This document shows positions 24,119 to 33,951 of a DNA stretch of 64,000 nt, in pieces. Below the pieces are notes generated by a model. That model searched no databases. It saw nothing but the letters and a program-made list of their open reading frames with translations, and was not told where the DNA came from. Where the stretch lies: contig NW_003314272.1 of NCBI RefSeq assembly GCF_000143415.4, positions 964,951-1,028,950 on the forward strand. The letters run 5' to 3'. The position numbers and the translations under genes are program-made. Source of the DNA: Selaginella moellendorffii. Taxonomy: Eukaryota; Streptophyta; Lycopodiopsida; Selaginellales; Selaginellaceae. Every line of letters starts with the position of its first letter. The stretch's first letter is position 1.

Positions 24119-25686
24119 ATGGACGCCATGAATCTCTTCGCGGCTGCTGCATTTCTGGTGATCGGGCTGGTTTATTGGTTTGTCAATCGGCAGCGGCCTT
24201 CTACTCCTCCGGGACCTTGGAAGCTGCCTGTTGTTGGGAATTTACACCAATTGTTGGGAAAACAGCCTCATCGCGTGATCACCGAGCTCTCCAAGAAGTA
24301 TGGTCATCTGATGTCCCTCCGGCTGGGATCAGTTCAAGCGGTGGTGGCTTCTTCTTCCCAAACAGCGAAGATCTTCTTGCAAACTCACGACGTGATCTTC
24401 TCGTCAAGGCCTGAAGTCGCGAACGCCAAGCTTCTCACTTATGGCTTCTCGGACATCATGTGGGCTCCTTACAGTCAGCAGTGGCGCGAGCTCCGCAAGC
24501 TCTCCGTCCTGGAGCTCTTCACTGCCAAGAGACTGGAATCGTTTCAAGGCATCCGCAGAGACGAGACTCTCAACATGATCCATCGTCTGCTGAAGCTGGC
24601 TCGAGAGAAGAAAGTGGTAAACTTTCGGGACGCGGCAACAGAGCTCTCATGGAGCATAATTGGGACAATGGTTTCCAACAGGCAGGAGTTCGTCAATCTC
24701 GAAGAGGGCCTCAAAGTCAAGTCTTCACTCGACCGAGCACTCCAACTCGCCGGAGCTTTCAACCTTGCCGACTACATACCGTTCTTCCGAGCTTTCGACG
24801 TCCAAGGATTTCGCCAACAAAGCCAGATCTTGCACGAGCAGCTGGATTTCTTCTTCCAGGGCCTGGTCGACAGCCACAGGCGACAAGAGCGGCCCCCGAA
24901 CGCCTCGGAGGACTTCATTGACGTGCTGCTGTCCATCCAGAAACAAAACGGTGTGGAGTACGTGAGCGACGACACGATAAAAGCGACAATCCAGGTTCGT
25001 TTTGTCCAGCTCGTTTCCTCGTAAATCGGCTGACCATTTCATTGCAGGATATCTTCGCAGCTGGGACTGATACATCGTCCATGACTCTGGAATGGGCTCT
25101 CACCGAGCTGGTACGGCATCCGCGCTCTCTCCAGAAAGCCCAAGACGAGATAAGTTTCATAGTTGGAAACGACCGGATGGTGAGCGAGGCAGACATTCCG
25201 AAGCTCCAGTTCCTACAGGCGGTAGTCAAGGAAACTCTTCGCCTCCATCCGCCGGGTCCTCTCCTCCAGCACCAGTCCATGGAGGACTGCAAAGTCGGGC
25301 CTTACAGCTTCCCTGCCGGGACCAGAGTGATCATCAACGTCTACGGCATTTCCAGAGATCCAAGCTTGTGGGAGCAGCCTCTGGAGTTCGATCCTTGGAG
25401 GTTCCTTGACAAGCCCACGGCCAGCATCGACATGAAAGGCCAGCACTTCGAGTTCATCCCGTTTGGTTCCGGCCGACGAATCTGTCCGGGGCTGGCCATG
25501 GGAGTGAGAACTGTGGAGCTCGCACTGGCACAGTCGCTCCACTGCTTCCACTGGCACTCGCCGGACGATCGAGTCCCAGATATCGAGGAAGTCTGTGGGA
25601 TGACGCTGCCAAAGAAGAACCCATTGCTGCTAGCTCCATCGCCACGACTGGCCGACGCAGTGTATGGCGAGATACAAAGAATGTGA
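24119..25686 (+). CDS. Cytochrome P450, plant A-type (CYP71 clan)
   Basis: A heme monooxygenase anchored in the ER membrane. Two exons (24119-24994 and 25048-25686), 504 aa, normal for microsomal plant P450s. Features: an N-terminal membrane anchor, the hinge STPPGPWKLPVVGNLHQLLG, I-helix oxygen-binding AAGTDTSS at the start of exon 2, K-helix KETLRLHPP with the ExxR pair, a PERF-region variant reading FDPWRF, and the heme-binding loop FGSGRRICPG with the Cys ligand. The single intron sits just before AGTDTS, a position often seen in A-type genes. The substrate cannot be read from the sequence. Its stop lies 48 bp from that of the convergent HOS15 gene. Confidence 0.93.
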
Positions 25687-25734
25687 TTTCGCTGTATTGA
25701 TCTCAAAAATATCAAAGCAAAGAATTTGTGTTGT

Positions 25735-28183
25735 CTACATTCGAAAGTCTAGAACGCAAACAGTGTTGTTTGAGAAGCAAGCAGCGACTCTGTCACCTTC
25801 TTTGTTCCAACAGACCTCAAATATGCCGCCGCTGCCTTTGTAAGTCTTGAGCAAGCTCCCGTCCTTGACGGACCATATGTGCAAGCATTTGTCAAAGGAG
25901 CCACTGGCAAGGAACTCCCCGTTTGGGCTAAAGGCCACGGAGTACACGGGCTCACTGCACAGACAGCCACAGCCGTTACTTAAAACACGCGAGCGCTGCA
26001 AGCGCTTACCTGTGTTGCGTCAAGCTGTAGAGTTGAATCCCTTGTTCAACGTCCCAGAGCCTGATAGTTGCATCGAACGAAGCGCTGGCACAAAAACAAA
26101 CAAATGAAACGGGAAAAGGAAACTATAACTATTTTACCTCGCTAGCACCAACTGTTGGTTCGGATTACTCGTCCCCGGACCGCTCGGACTCCACTTGATG
26201 GTGTATATTTCCTATAACGCTCAAGTCAGGCCGGAGTGTGTCAGAGATGGAAGCTTGCCTTCTTATGCTCCTTCAAGTCATGCACGCATTTTTCATGTTT
26301 CATGCTCCAAATCTAGATAAAGAAGAAAGTATGTCATCCAAGTCACACTGATATAACATGGTATTCTCACCTTAGCTGTGTAATCATCCGAGCAAGAAGC
26401 AAGGAGGTTCCCGGTTGGATCCCATTTGATAGCATTCACCTCGTCCTGATCACACGCCAGAAGTCATTTAACCATTACTGCTGAAGTTACAAACCTCGTG
26501 CCCCGCAAACTTCTTCACCGGTTTGGTTTCCCCTAGCTTGCAAACATAAATCATGTTGTCCGTGGAGCACGTCGCGAACGACATATTGTTCCGCCAATCG
26601 ACGTCGAGTGTGGGGGCTAAAGCAAGCATGTGGTTTCACGACTAGTGGAAAAGGAAAAAATTGTGGTTTCGAACCTTCATGGTACTCAAACTGCTGTTTG
26701 ACTTCACCAGTTTTAGCATCCCAAACGATTGCCGTTTTGTCTACACTGCCACTGAGAAGCAAATCGGCCTTTTTGTTCCATTTTAAAGAAAATATCGGTC
26801 CTTTGTGTTTGTTTAGCGTGTTTTTCAATTCCCCTGTAAGTGAAGAAAAGTAAATAGTCAATACATGCTTCAAACCCAAAATAACGTACCATCTTTGCTC
26901 CAGATCCTAGCTTGACCGTCGTATGATCCGGTTGCCAGCAACGTTCCTTCCGCCTTCACAGACAGGATGAGTCTTTTGGAGTCAGATGAAACGAAGCAGC
27001 TTACATTCCAGTCAAGAGTAGTCACGTCCTTGCTCTTTTCATTTGTTTTGCCCCTGAAATGTTTCAAAACAAGTGGCCGAGGTGCCGAGCTCTGAGCATT
27101 AACTCCGGAAGGACCATCAGCAATTGTCCATATCCGCGCTGTTGAATCTCCAGAACTGAAGATGTGACAACTAACTTAGTAAAAGACAGGTGAATCCGCC
27201 AGCCTTACCCAGATGCTAGGAGAGAACCTGTTGGGTTCCAAGCACAGATGAAAACCTGGAGCGCTGAAAAAGTTTAAAAACAGCGCAAGACTGTAAAAAT
27301 AAAAAGGAGCAAACCTCCGATCCGTGCCCCTCAAGAATTGTCACTTGAGAAGCTGGAATCTCATTTACTGGATTGGTGGCGGCGACAGTAACATCCATGT
27401 CACCTGAAACACCTTGGCTTAGATACTGGGGGAAAATGTTCTCATAGAAAAGGATGACCTTTATAAGGAAACAAAAACGAAACCAACCATAGAAAGACCA
27501 TACGAGAGAAAGGTTTACCTGAACTGCGAGGCTCTTCGATCTTCACTTTGACGTCGCCACGCTCCTTGTCCCTCTCCCTTTCCTTGTCCCTCTCTTTTTG
27601 CTCGCGGTCCCTCTCTCTCTCGGCGCGCTCTCGCTCCCTCTCTTGCTTCTCCCTCTCGCGCTCCCGCTCCTTCTCCCTCTCTTTCTCCCTCTCCTTCTCC
27701 CTCTCCTTCTCTATCTTTTCTCTCCGCTCCCTGATGAGCTGCCGCAGCTCCGCCACATCCTTGGTGAGCAGCTCCACCGGCTGGAGCAGGGAGAAATCGC
27801 CGTCCAGGTCTGTGTTATCCTGGCGTAGAGGATCAACCGTCAATCAATGCTGTTGAACGAGAGGAACGTCACAAACTTTGACGAGCAAACGCAAACTCTC
27901 TGAAAGGATGATCACTCACATCATTGAGATTGGCCTCCAGCTCCAGGTACTGGATCCCCTTCTGGACGAACGAGACCAGAGCACCTGGTGGCACGAGATT
28001 CCCGTCAATGCTCATCTTATTCAAGCTGGCTTCATACCCCAGCGTGAACGCCGTGTGCGTGAAACCTGCCAGGGTTCGGTCTCCTTGCGTGTGATCTAGC
28101 GCTGGCGGCGCCGGAGGCTTACCTGATTCGTGGAGATAGCGAAAGACGAGATAGTTGAGCTCCACCGAAGTGATGATCGCCAT
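25735..28183 (-). CDS. HOS15: LisH/WD40 co-repressor, HOS15/TBL1 type
   Basis: The plant relative of TBL1/TBLR1, which bridges histone deacetylases and CUL4-type ubiquitination; in Arabidopsis HOS15 acts in cold and stress gene silencing. Start at 28183 ([21 protein letters not shown]), the LisH motif. An F-box-like segment follows, then a long Lys/Glu/Arg tract encoded by 27548-27720 and an acidic stretch. Eight WD40 repeats occupy the rest, for example [83 protein letters not shown] and [13 protein letters not shown], ending VCVLDFRM. About a dozen short introns interrupt it. Start codon is 91 bp from the divergent GNAT gene. Confidence 0.94.
27548..27725 (-). repeat. Codon-level KER repeat tract inside HOS15
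   Basis: A CTCCCT/CTCTTT-rich plus strand encoding, on the minus strand, an uninterrupted run of Lys, Glu, Arg, Asp and Gln ([12 protein letters not shown] style). It probably forms a single long charged helix between the LisH/F-box-like part and the WD40 propeller. Such tracts change length easily by slippage. Confidence 0.8.
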
Positions 28184-28274
28184 AGCCCCGCCCTGCAAAG
28201 CGCCCAAAAATTAGGGCTCCAAACTTTAGGGTTCTTCGCGACGAAGAACCCTAAATCCTGCTCCAGCCAATTCG
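28184..28274. promoter_or_regulatory. 91-bp bidirectional promoter with perfect telo-box palindrome
   Basis: Between the HOS15 and GNAT start codons lies a perfect inverted repeat: arm TTTAGGGTTCTTCG at 28225-28238, a 3-base spacer CGA, and the exact reverse complement at 28242-28255. Each arm carries a telo-box core (AACCCTAAA or its complement), so the same element faces both genes. No TATA box is evident on either side. Confidence 0.75.
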
Positions 28275-28841
28275 ATGCTCACGCTCAGGGAATTCCGGGC
28301 CAGCGACATCGACGACATGATGGAATGGGCGATGGACGACGCGGTCACCGAGTTCCTCGTGTGGGAGACCTACACGTCCAGGGACGCGGCGGTGGAGTTC
28401 TTCCACGCATTCATCGTTCCGCACCCATGGTTCCGCGCGATCTGCTGGGCCGACGTCGCGATCGGCTCGCTCTCGCTCACGCCGGGCTCGGGGATCCACG
28501 CCTGCCGCGCCGAGCTGGGATACGTTCTCGCGCGCCGCTACTGGGGCCGCGGGATTATGACCGCGGCCGTGAGGGCGGCGGTGGAACAGGGATTCCGGGA
28601 GCTCCAATCCATCGCGCGCATCGAGGCGATCGTGTTCCGGGAGAATGCGGCATCGCAGCGGGTGCTGATCAAGGCTGGATTCGCGAGCACGGGGCTGCAG
28701 CGCAGCTACGTGATCGTCAAGAACAAGCTCAGGGATTGTTACGTGTTTGAGATGGTCAGGGAGGAATCCTCGTCGCTGGGATCGTCGCTGGGTCACGACA
28801 TGGAAGAAGAAGGCGAAGCTATCGAGCTAGAGGATCGATAG
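28275..28841 (+). CDS. GNAT-family N-acetyltransferase (RimJ/RimL type)
   Basis: Intronless, 188 aa. The start MLTLREFRASDIDDMMEWAMDD is the usual first strand and helix of RimJ/RimL-like GNATs. Around residues 80-105, ELGYVLARRYWGRGIMTAAV contains the acetyl-CoA pyrophosphate loop (R-x-x-G-x-G: RYWGRG). ENAASQRVLIKAGF is the conserved motif B region, followed by the final strand YVIVKNKLRDCYVFEMVRE. A short acidic tail ends it. The acetyl acceptor (protein N terminus, antibiotic-like amine or other) is not predictable. GC-rich compared with flanking genes, but codon style and the shared promoter argue against recent transfer. Confidence 0.88.
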   Translation: MLTLREFRASDIDDMMEWAMDDAVTEFLVWETYTSRDAAVEFFHAFIVPHPWFRAICWADVAIGSLSLTPGSGIHACRAELGYVLARRYWGRGIMTAAVRAAVEQGFRELQSIARIEAIVFRENAASQRVLIKAGFASTGLQRSYVIVKNKLRDCYVFEMVREESSSLGSSLGHDMEEEGEAIELEDR

Positions 28842-29201
28842 CATCTAGAATTTGGCTGGAGAGGTGGCGTGGTGGAGTGGTCCAAAAAGGCTTCCTGGGA
28901 AAGGGGGGAGAGAGGATTGACCCAAGAGCTTTACTGTTTCCGCGTTACACCAGTCAGCGGCGGCACGGCCGGGAGGAGGATTTTTCCTGCGACTATTGGG
29001 GCCATATCAGATCTTCCAGAGCCACTGAGCTGGTGAGCGAGCGATCGAGCGAGCAGCGGCTAAGTCTTCCTAGAGGTATAGATCATTTTCCTCCACTAGT
29101 TTAGTTAGCAGCCATAGTGGTAGCTAGATTCGAACGTCTTTCAACCAGATCGCTACTGGGGCTTCGAGGGTCGATCCAGATCGCTCTTGGGCAGCAGCAG
29201 G
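28842..29201. other. Intergenic: GNAT 3' end and MAPKK promoter/leader
   Basis: No open frame with family features. A GAGCGAGCGATCGAGCGAGC-type stretch lies near 29034-29053, probably in the MAPKK 5' leader. No RNA gene was recognised. Confidence 0.5.
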
Positions 29202-30203
29202 ATGTCGCTGGTACGCAGCAAAAAGCCTCCAAATCTCCAGCTCCTGCGAGCTCCGTCCTCCTCAGCTCCAGGGGCACACCGGCTTCCACTCCCTCCAGCA
29301 GATGCGACCAGGGGATTGAAGCTCCCGGAGATTGCCAAGGACGAGGTGGGAGGCGGCCAGGTCTCGCTGGAGGATCTCGAGAAGAGGGAGATTCTCGGAC
29401 AGGGAAGCGGTGGCAAAGTCTACAAGGTGGTGCACGTACGCACCGGCGTCGTCTACGCGCTCAAGACGATCCATCCCAAGACGGACGCGGCCATCACCAA
29501 GCAGATCAAGCGCGAGAAGGAGATAAGCATGCGTTCCAAGGCGCCGTATGTGGTGCAGTGCTACGGCGTTTTCGACAAGGGCGGGGAGATCTCGCTGGTG
29601 CTCGAGTACATGGACGGCGGGACGCTCGCTCACGTCCTCAAGCGCCACCCCAGGATCGAGGAGCCGTACCTCGCCACCATCACGCAGTACGTGCTCAAGG
29701 GGCTGCTCTACTTGCACTCGAACAAGATCGTCCACCGGGACATCAAGCCTTCCAACTTGCTGCTCAACAGCAAAGGCGAGGTGAAGATCGCCGACTTTGG
29801 CGTGAGCACGGAGCTGGCCAGCACTTTCGCCGAGTGTAACACCTTCGTGGGGACGTGCGCGTACATGAGCCCCGAGAGATTCAAGCTCCACGAAGCTCGC
29901 GGGGGATTCAACTACTCGGCGGACATCTGGAGCCTGGGACTGGTGCTGCTCCAGTGCGCGCTCGGCTACTTTCCATACCTCTCTCACGGCCAGGAGGCGG
30001 ACTGGATGACGCTTATGTGCAACATCTGCGAGTGGGAGGTGCCAAGTCCCCCCGAAGGAACTTCGCTCGAGTTCCAGGACCTGGTGAAAGCTTGCCTCCA
30101 GAAGGAGCCGGCGTGTCGACCGAATGCGTTCCAGCTCCTCCAGCACCCGTTTCTAAAGAAGTACGAGGCTTCGCCTTACAGCCTCCAGCGATATCTCAGG
30201 TGA
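29202..30203 (+). CDS. MAP kinase kinase, plant group C/D type
   Basis: Intronless, 333 aa from the ATG at 29202 (MSLVRSKKPPNLQLLRAP). It phosphorylates MAP kinases in the cytosol or nucleus. Kinase motifs in order: glycine loop GQGSGGKVYK, catalytic Lys in VYALKTI, HRDIKPSNLLL, DFGVST, and GTCAYMSPERF. The activation loop keeps the plant S/T-x5-S/T target pair as TFAECNT. The N terminus has a basic K/R patch with LxL spacing that could be a MAPK docking site. A lack of introns and a short C terminus match the MKK4/5/7/8/9 lineages rather than MKK1/2/3/6. The precise subgroup needs a tree. Confidence 0.92.
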   Translation: MSLVRSKKPPNLQLLRAPSSSAPGAHRLPLPPADATRGLKLPEIAKDEVGGGQVSLEDLEKREILGQGSGGKVYKVVHVRTGVVYALKTIHPKTDAAITKQIKREKEISMRSKAPYVVQCYGVFDKGGEISLVLEYMDGGTLAHVLKRHPRIEEPYLATITQYVLKGLLYLHSNKIVHRDIKPSNLLLNSKGEVKIADFGVSTELASTFAECNTFVGTCAYMSPERFKLHEARGGFNYSADIWSLGLVLLQCALGYFPYLSHGQEADWMTLMCNICEWEVPSPPEGTSLEFQDLVKACLQKEPACRPNAFQLLQHPFLKKYEASPYSLQRYLR

Positions 30204-30702
30204 TCTGTTTCGGCGATTCTCGGTAAGAAAGACAAACCTTGTGATTGGTTTTTGTGAGAGTCGCACTCACAAACAGTGGTGATTAAGATTTGCTACTTTG
30301 TAGAGCAGGCTCATTCATGGTGACAGCTCCCCGCTTCGCGTCTTCCCTGACTGGGTCCGAAAGGAAAGAGCCAAATGAATGACTTTCATCGTAAACGTCA
30401 TACTCTCAACAGCTCGTTGTCTCGTTGAGAAATTGCAGTCTCCGTGCCGAGCACGGATAGTTTCTGCTTCACTCGAAATCCAGCATCTTCACGTCCAGAG
30501 TTTCTCTTTTTCGGTTCCAGGAGAGACCACCCGTCTTACAGGATGGTAAAACCGCGTCACGTTCCGATCATGTTACAAACTGGTGTTTCTTTGCGAACGA
30601 GCTCTGCTAATAGAATCCCAGTGTAAGCAAGGGCGATGTAAATTTTGCGTGGCTTCACCATAATGAAATTTATGAGATGCAATGGTCTTAGCATATGTAC
30701 AA
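30204..30702. other. Intergenic, no gene seen
   Basis: Holds the MAPKK 3' UTR. Short open frames only (for example 30444-30626) with no family signal. Confidence 0.5.
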
Positions 30703-31361
30703 CTAGTCCCAAACATGAACTTGGGATAGTGCAAAGCCTGTGGCACTCGCGAGTTTATCCACCATAAGCCGTCTAGACGTTCCGCAATCCAAGTATGTGT
30801 AATGCACATACCAGCAAGTGAGCTGCCTTCCCCTGCTTTCTCTGGCAATCACATCCTTCAGGTAACTAGCTTCAGTAGCCAGAGCCTTGCCAAACTGTAG
30901 GTGGACATAACATCATTGGCTTTTACAATGTGTATCTTGATAGACTTTTCGTCTCCAGCTCCCTGTGCTTGGAATCCCTTCAAATCAAAACTCTTGAAAA
31001 GGATCAAGCATCGGTTCCCCTTCTGCCTGGCTTCTACCAACACTGAGTAGTTGTTACAAGTGTTCTCCAGAACGAACTTCGTGCTGAGCAGCAGAACTTC
31101 CAACAGCTATACATACTCAGGAACTTCAACGTGATGCTGGAGACGACTGACATTGATGTAGCTGAAAGCCAACTGCAGCGCCTCAATGAATGACTTGACA
31201 GCCGGAAGCGCAACACGAGGAGCCATGCGTGATTCCTTCAACACCACTTGTAGCAGGAGGCCGGAGCTGATGGTCACAGACAGACATGACACACCGGCGG
31301 ATGATGTCTCTACATAGAAATCCGTGGATGAGTCGACCGCTGCGAAGTTGCGCGGGCGCAC
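30703..31361 (-). pseudogene. Unidentified spliced gene or gene remnant
   Basis: The minus strand gives protein-like stretches in more than one frame. The clearest is a terminal exon 30894-30703, starting after a CCTACAG acceptor: FGKALATEASYLKDVIARES, then a Cys/Tyr-rich segment, ending GFALSQVHVWD before TAG. Upstream are LLSTKFVLENTCNNYSVLVE (about 31080) and, further up, TDFYVETSSAGVSCLSVTIS with AVKSFIEALQLAFSYINVS (31330-31140) that ends in a stop at 31107. A donor after NNYSVL would join the middle part to the terminal exon in frame, but the in-frame stop at 31107 leaves the 5' part disconnected. I do not know the family. It could be a decayed gene or one with exons I misplaced. Confidence 0.35.
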
Positions 31362-31429
31362 GATGCGAATACCTCTTTCATTGCTCCCTCTTCATTGCGA
31401 GTTACATTTGTCAGTGCAAAGTTGACGAG

Positions 31430-32650
31430 GTTTTTCTTTTTTTATTTTCTATCCTCGATTTTATGAGACCATTTCCCACTTGGGTTGCCATTCGCTGAAG
31501 CTGCGAGGTATGAAAGCTGGCAAACGCGATCCACACCGTGTTGGATTTCTGCTATTTGGAATTCTTCCATTTTTATTTTTTTTTTCCCACAGCAGCAGTT
31601 TTGCTGGAGCTAAAACTCGATGTTTGGTTGGGATAGATCGAACTCTTGGAATAATGAATCAAAGGAAAGAGCTGTTCGAACAACCAGATCCTAAGCTTGA
31701 ATTTGTATTTTGTGGAGTGTGGAAGAATGAAGAACAGTGGTTTTCGTTCAGCTAACCTGGTCTCCTTCCTTCAAAGTGGGCGGACTAGCAGAAATCTCTT
31801 ATAAAAATCTCAAGAACAAATCGCTCGATGATCAATCAATCGTATTCTGTGCTTGCCAGCGAGATCTTCTCCGGTCAATGTGGGCAGATAAAAACACGGA
31901 AAGTAGGATAGTCTTTTGTACGTTTCACTTCGCACCACGTTAAAAACGAAAAGCTTGGAGCTTTTGATGTGTTTCCCTGTTGTTTGTTGTTTAACCAACC
32001 TATCATTGCCAGTGACAACGCCGTCGCGTGTTTGTCAGAGCGTGCGCTGGTTGATCACAAGCCCGACTCAAAACATGGCACGGAGTTTCAATTCAACAAT
32101 TCCCGCTGACCTCCCAACCAACACTTTCGATGGATTCCATCGAGATCGATCGGAGGGCAACTTAGAAGAATCTTATAGGAGTCGGAAGAGACGCCAATTT
32201 ACAACACCAGAGAATGCTTTGGTCATTCGAACTCTCTTCATGATAAAATCTTTCCAATTCTCTTCTTCGTGACTGACTGAAGCAATCAAAAAAAATTAGG
32301 AAAGAAGAACAAGAGGAAGAATCGTATGATATTCGTCCATTATAATGCGTGCTATGGCTGGCTCTCAAATGTTGAATGTTTGGTTTGTTCCCCTTCGCAT
32401 CGCTATTCGTACAGTCACTTTCGATCAGACATTTTCTCTGTGCGCTGCTGTAGCTGATTGAAAAATTAAATCTTCCACCATGTAGCTCGCGGCAGAGTTT
32501 GAGAGGGATGTGGAACACTGTCATCCACAGACCTGTGATGCCAAAGAGAAGCGTTGCAAACGTTTGATCCACATAGGCGAACCTGAGAGGGATTTTCTCG
32601 ACTTTGGAGAGCTCTTGGACAACTTATGATATTGAACTATATAAAGAAAG
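31430..32650 (+). repeat. Partial third copy of the extensin-flank duplication unit
   Basis: Matches the flanks found at 34030-35380 and 38400-39760: GAACAACCAGATCCT, CAGCTAACCTGGTCTC, CGATGATCAA, GTCAGAGCGTGCGCTGGTTGATC, AACATGGCACGGAG and AATTCCCGCTG occur in the same order. A segment at about 31465-31545 is flipped relative to the other two copies. The 3' part (32160-32650, minus frame) carries a fragment similar to 35290-34960, with SKVEKIPLRFAY and QTFATLL shared. No extensin gene remains next to it on the expected side. Confidence 0.6.
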
Positions 32651-33106
32651 GAACATAAGGATGTTGTTTTTCACTTGCAGGAAAATCTTCACAGCGAGCA
32701 TGGATTAAAAGTTTTAAAATTTTTAAACAAAAATCCAGCTAGCTGTATGGAAGAACTTGTCAGTTTTGCTTTCTAGACAAGTGGAATGGAAATTCACAAG
32801 TTTGAGTTGCAGTTGGACTCTTGCATGTTTTTCCACACCGTGTTGGGGACTTTTGTATCCTTGTGTGGATCACTGTTGGCAAATCGATTAAGTTTGTCAT
32901 GTTTCCCTTCCCTTTGTGATGCTCAGAAGATTGCCTTTTATTTATTTCATATGATCAAAATAATGATTCACACAACATTTGCCAGTGCCCATCCCGCTCA
33001 AACAAGATCGTCCAACATTGCTCGAGCAAGAGAAAAACAGCAACTGCATGCGCTCGCTCAAATATTTCTCTCTTTCCCAGAATGAACATTCTGTGTTCCA
33101 ATACGC

Positions 33107-33799
33107 TTAGTAGTGGTATGGAGGTGGTGGAGATTTGTACTTGTACACCGGAGGAGGTGGAGAATACACTGGCGGTGGTGGGGATTTGTACTTGTACACT
33201 GGAGGTGGTGGGGAGTAAACCGGAGGTGGCGGAGACTTGTATTTGTACACTGGTGGAGGCGGGCTGTGAACCGGGGGTGGTGGAGATTTGTACTTGTAAA
33301 CCGGTGGTGGTGGGCTGTGAACCGGGGGTGGCGGAGACTTGTATTTGTAAACTGGTGGTGGTGGGCTGTAAACCGGGGGTGGTGGAGATTTGTACTTGTA
33401 AACCGGTGGTGGTGGGCTGTGAACTGGGGGTGGCGGAGACTTGTATTTGTAAACTGGCGGTGGTGGGCTGTAAACCGGTGGAGGTGGAGATTTGTACTTG
33501 TACACTGGAGGAGGGGGCGAGTGCACTGGTGGTGGCGGGGATTTGTATTTGTAGACGGGCGGAGGTGGCGAGTACACCGGCGGTGGCGGGGACTTGTATT
33601 TGTACACCGGCGGCGGCGGCGAGTAGACGGGCGGGGGCGGGGACTTGTATTTGTACACCGGTGGAGGCGGCGATTTGTAGTAGTATGTCGGCGGTGGCGG
33701 GGAAGCGTACTTGTAAACCGGTGGCTCATCGGCGCCCGCGAGAGCGGCCAGTGTCACACCCACAAAGAAGACGACGAGCGTTGGGCTCGGCCCCATCAT
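33107..33799 (-). CDS. Extensin, YKYK cross-linking type (copy 1)
   Basis: A cell-wall hydroxyproline-rich glycoprotein, 230 aa from the ATG at 33799 (MMGPSPTLVVFFVGVTLAALAGA is the signal peptide; given here as its first residues). After ADEPPVYKYASPPPP come repeated SPPPPVYKYK and SPPPPV(Y/H)SPPPPVYKYK modules, ending SPPPPYHY before TAA. SPPPP blocks become arabinosylated and galactosylated after proline hydroxylation; YKY motifs allow tyrosine cross-linking into wall networks. Several modules read PVHS rather than PVYS, unlike copy 2. The plus strand shows long open frames over this gene only because of the repeats. TATA box at about 33944-33951 on the minus strand. Confidence 0.93.
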   Translation of the reverse strand: MMGPSPTLVVFFVGVTLAALAGADEPPVYKYASPPPPTYYYKSPPPPVYKYKSPPPPVYSPPPPVYKYKSPPPPVYSPPPPVYKYKSPPPPVHSPPPPVYKYKSPPPPVYSPPPPVYKYKSPPPPVHSPPPPVYKYKSPPPPVYSPPPPVYKYKSPPPPVHSPPPPVYKYKSPPPPVHSPPPPVYKYKSPPPPVYSPPPPVYKYKSPPPPVYSPPPPVYKYKSPPPPYHY

Positions 33800-33943
33800 T
33801 GTTTGGATCAATCGACCACCTGCGACTCAATCGCGCAAAGCAATGCGCGATTCCTAGGAGCGCGATGCCCTCAAATCTCTAGAGAGGGAGAGAGAAGAGA
33901 ATAAGAGAGGGAGATAGTGAGAATGGGGCTCTGGAGAAGGGCT

Positions 33944-33951
33944 CTTTATAC
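33944..33951 (-). promoter_or_regulatory. TATA box of extensin copy 1
   Basis: TATAAAG read on the minus strand, about 145 bp before the start codon, followed downstream by a CT-rich leader (GAGAGGGAGA-type on the plus strand). The same arrangement occurs at extensin copy 2. Confidence 0.65.

Noticed and set aside
28275-28841. GC-rich intronless GNAT gene as a bacterial transfer
   Set aside because: Other intronless genes here are similarly GC-rich, and it shares a plant telo-box promoter. There is no positive sign of recent transfer without a tree.
28860-28920. GGTGGCGTGGTGGAGTGGTC stretch considered as a tRNA start
   Set aside because: No matching acceptor stem, anticodon arm or T-arm follows.
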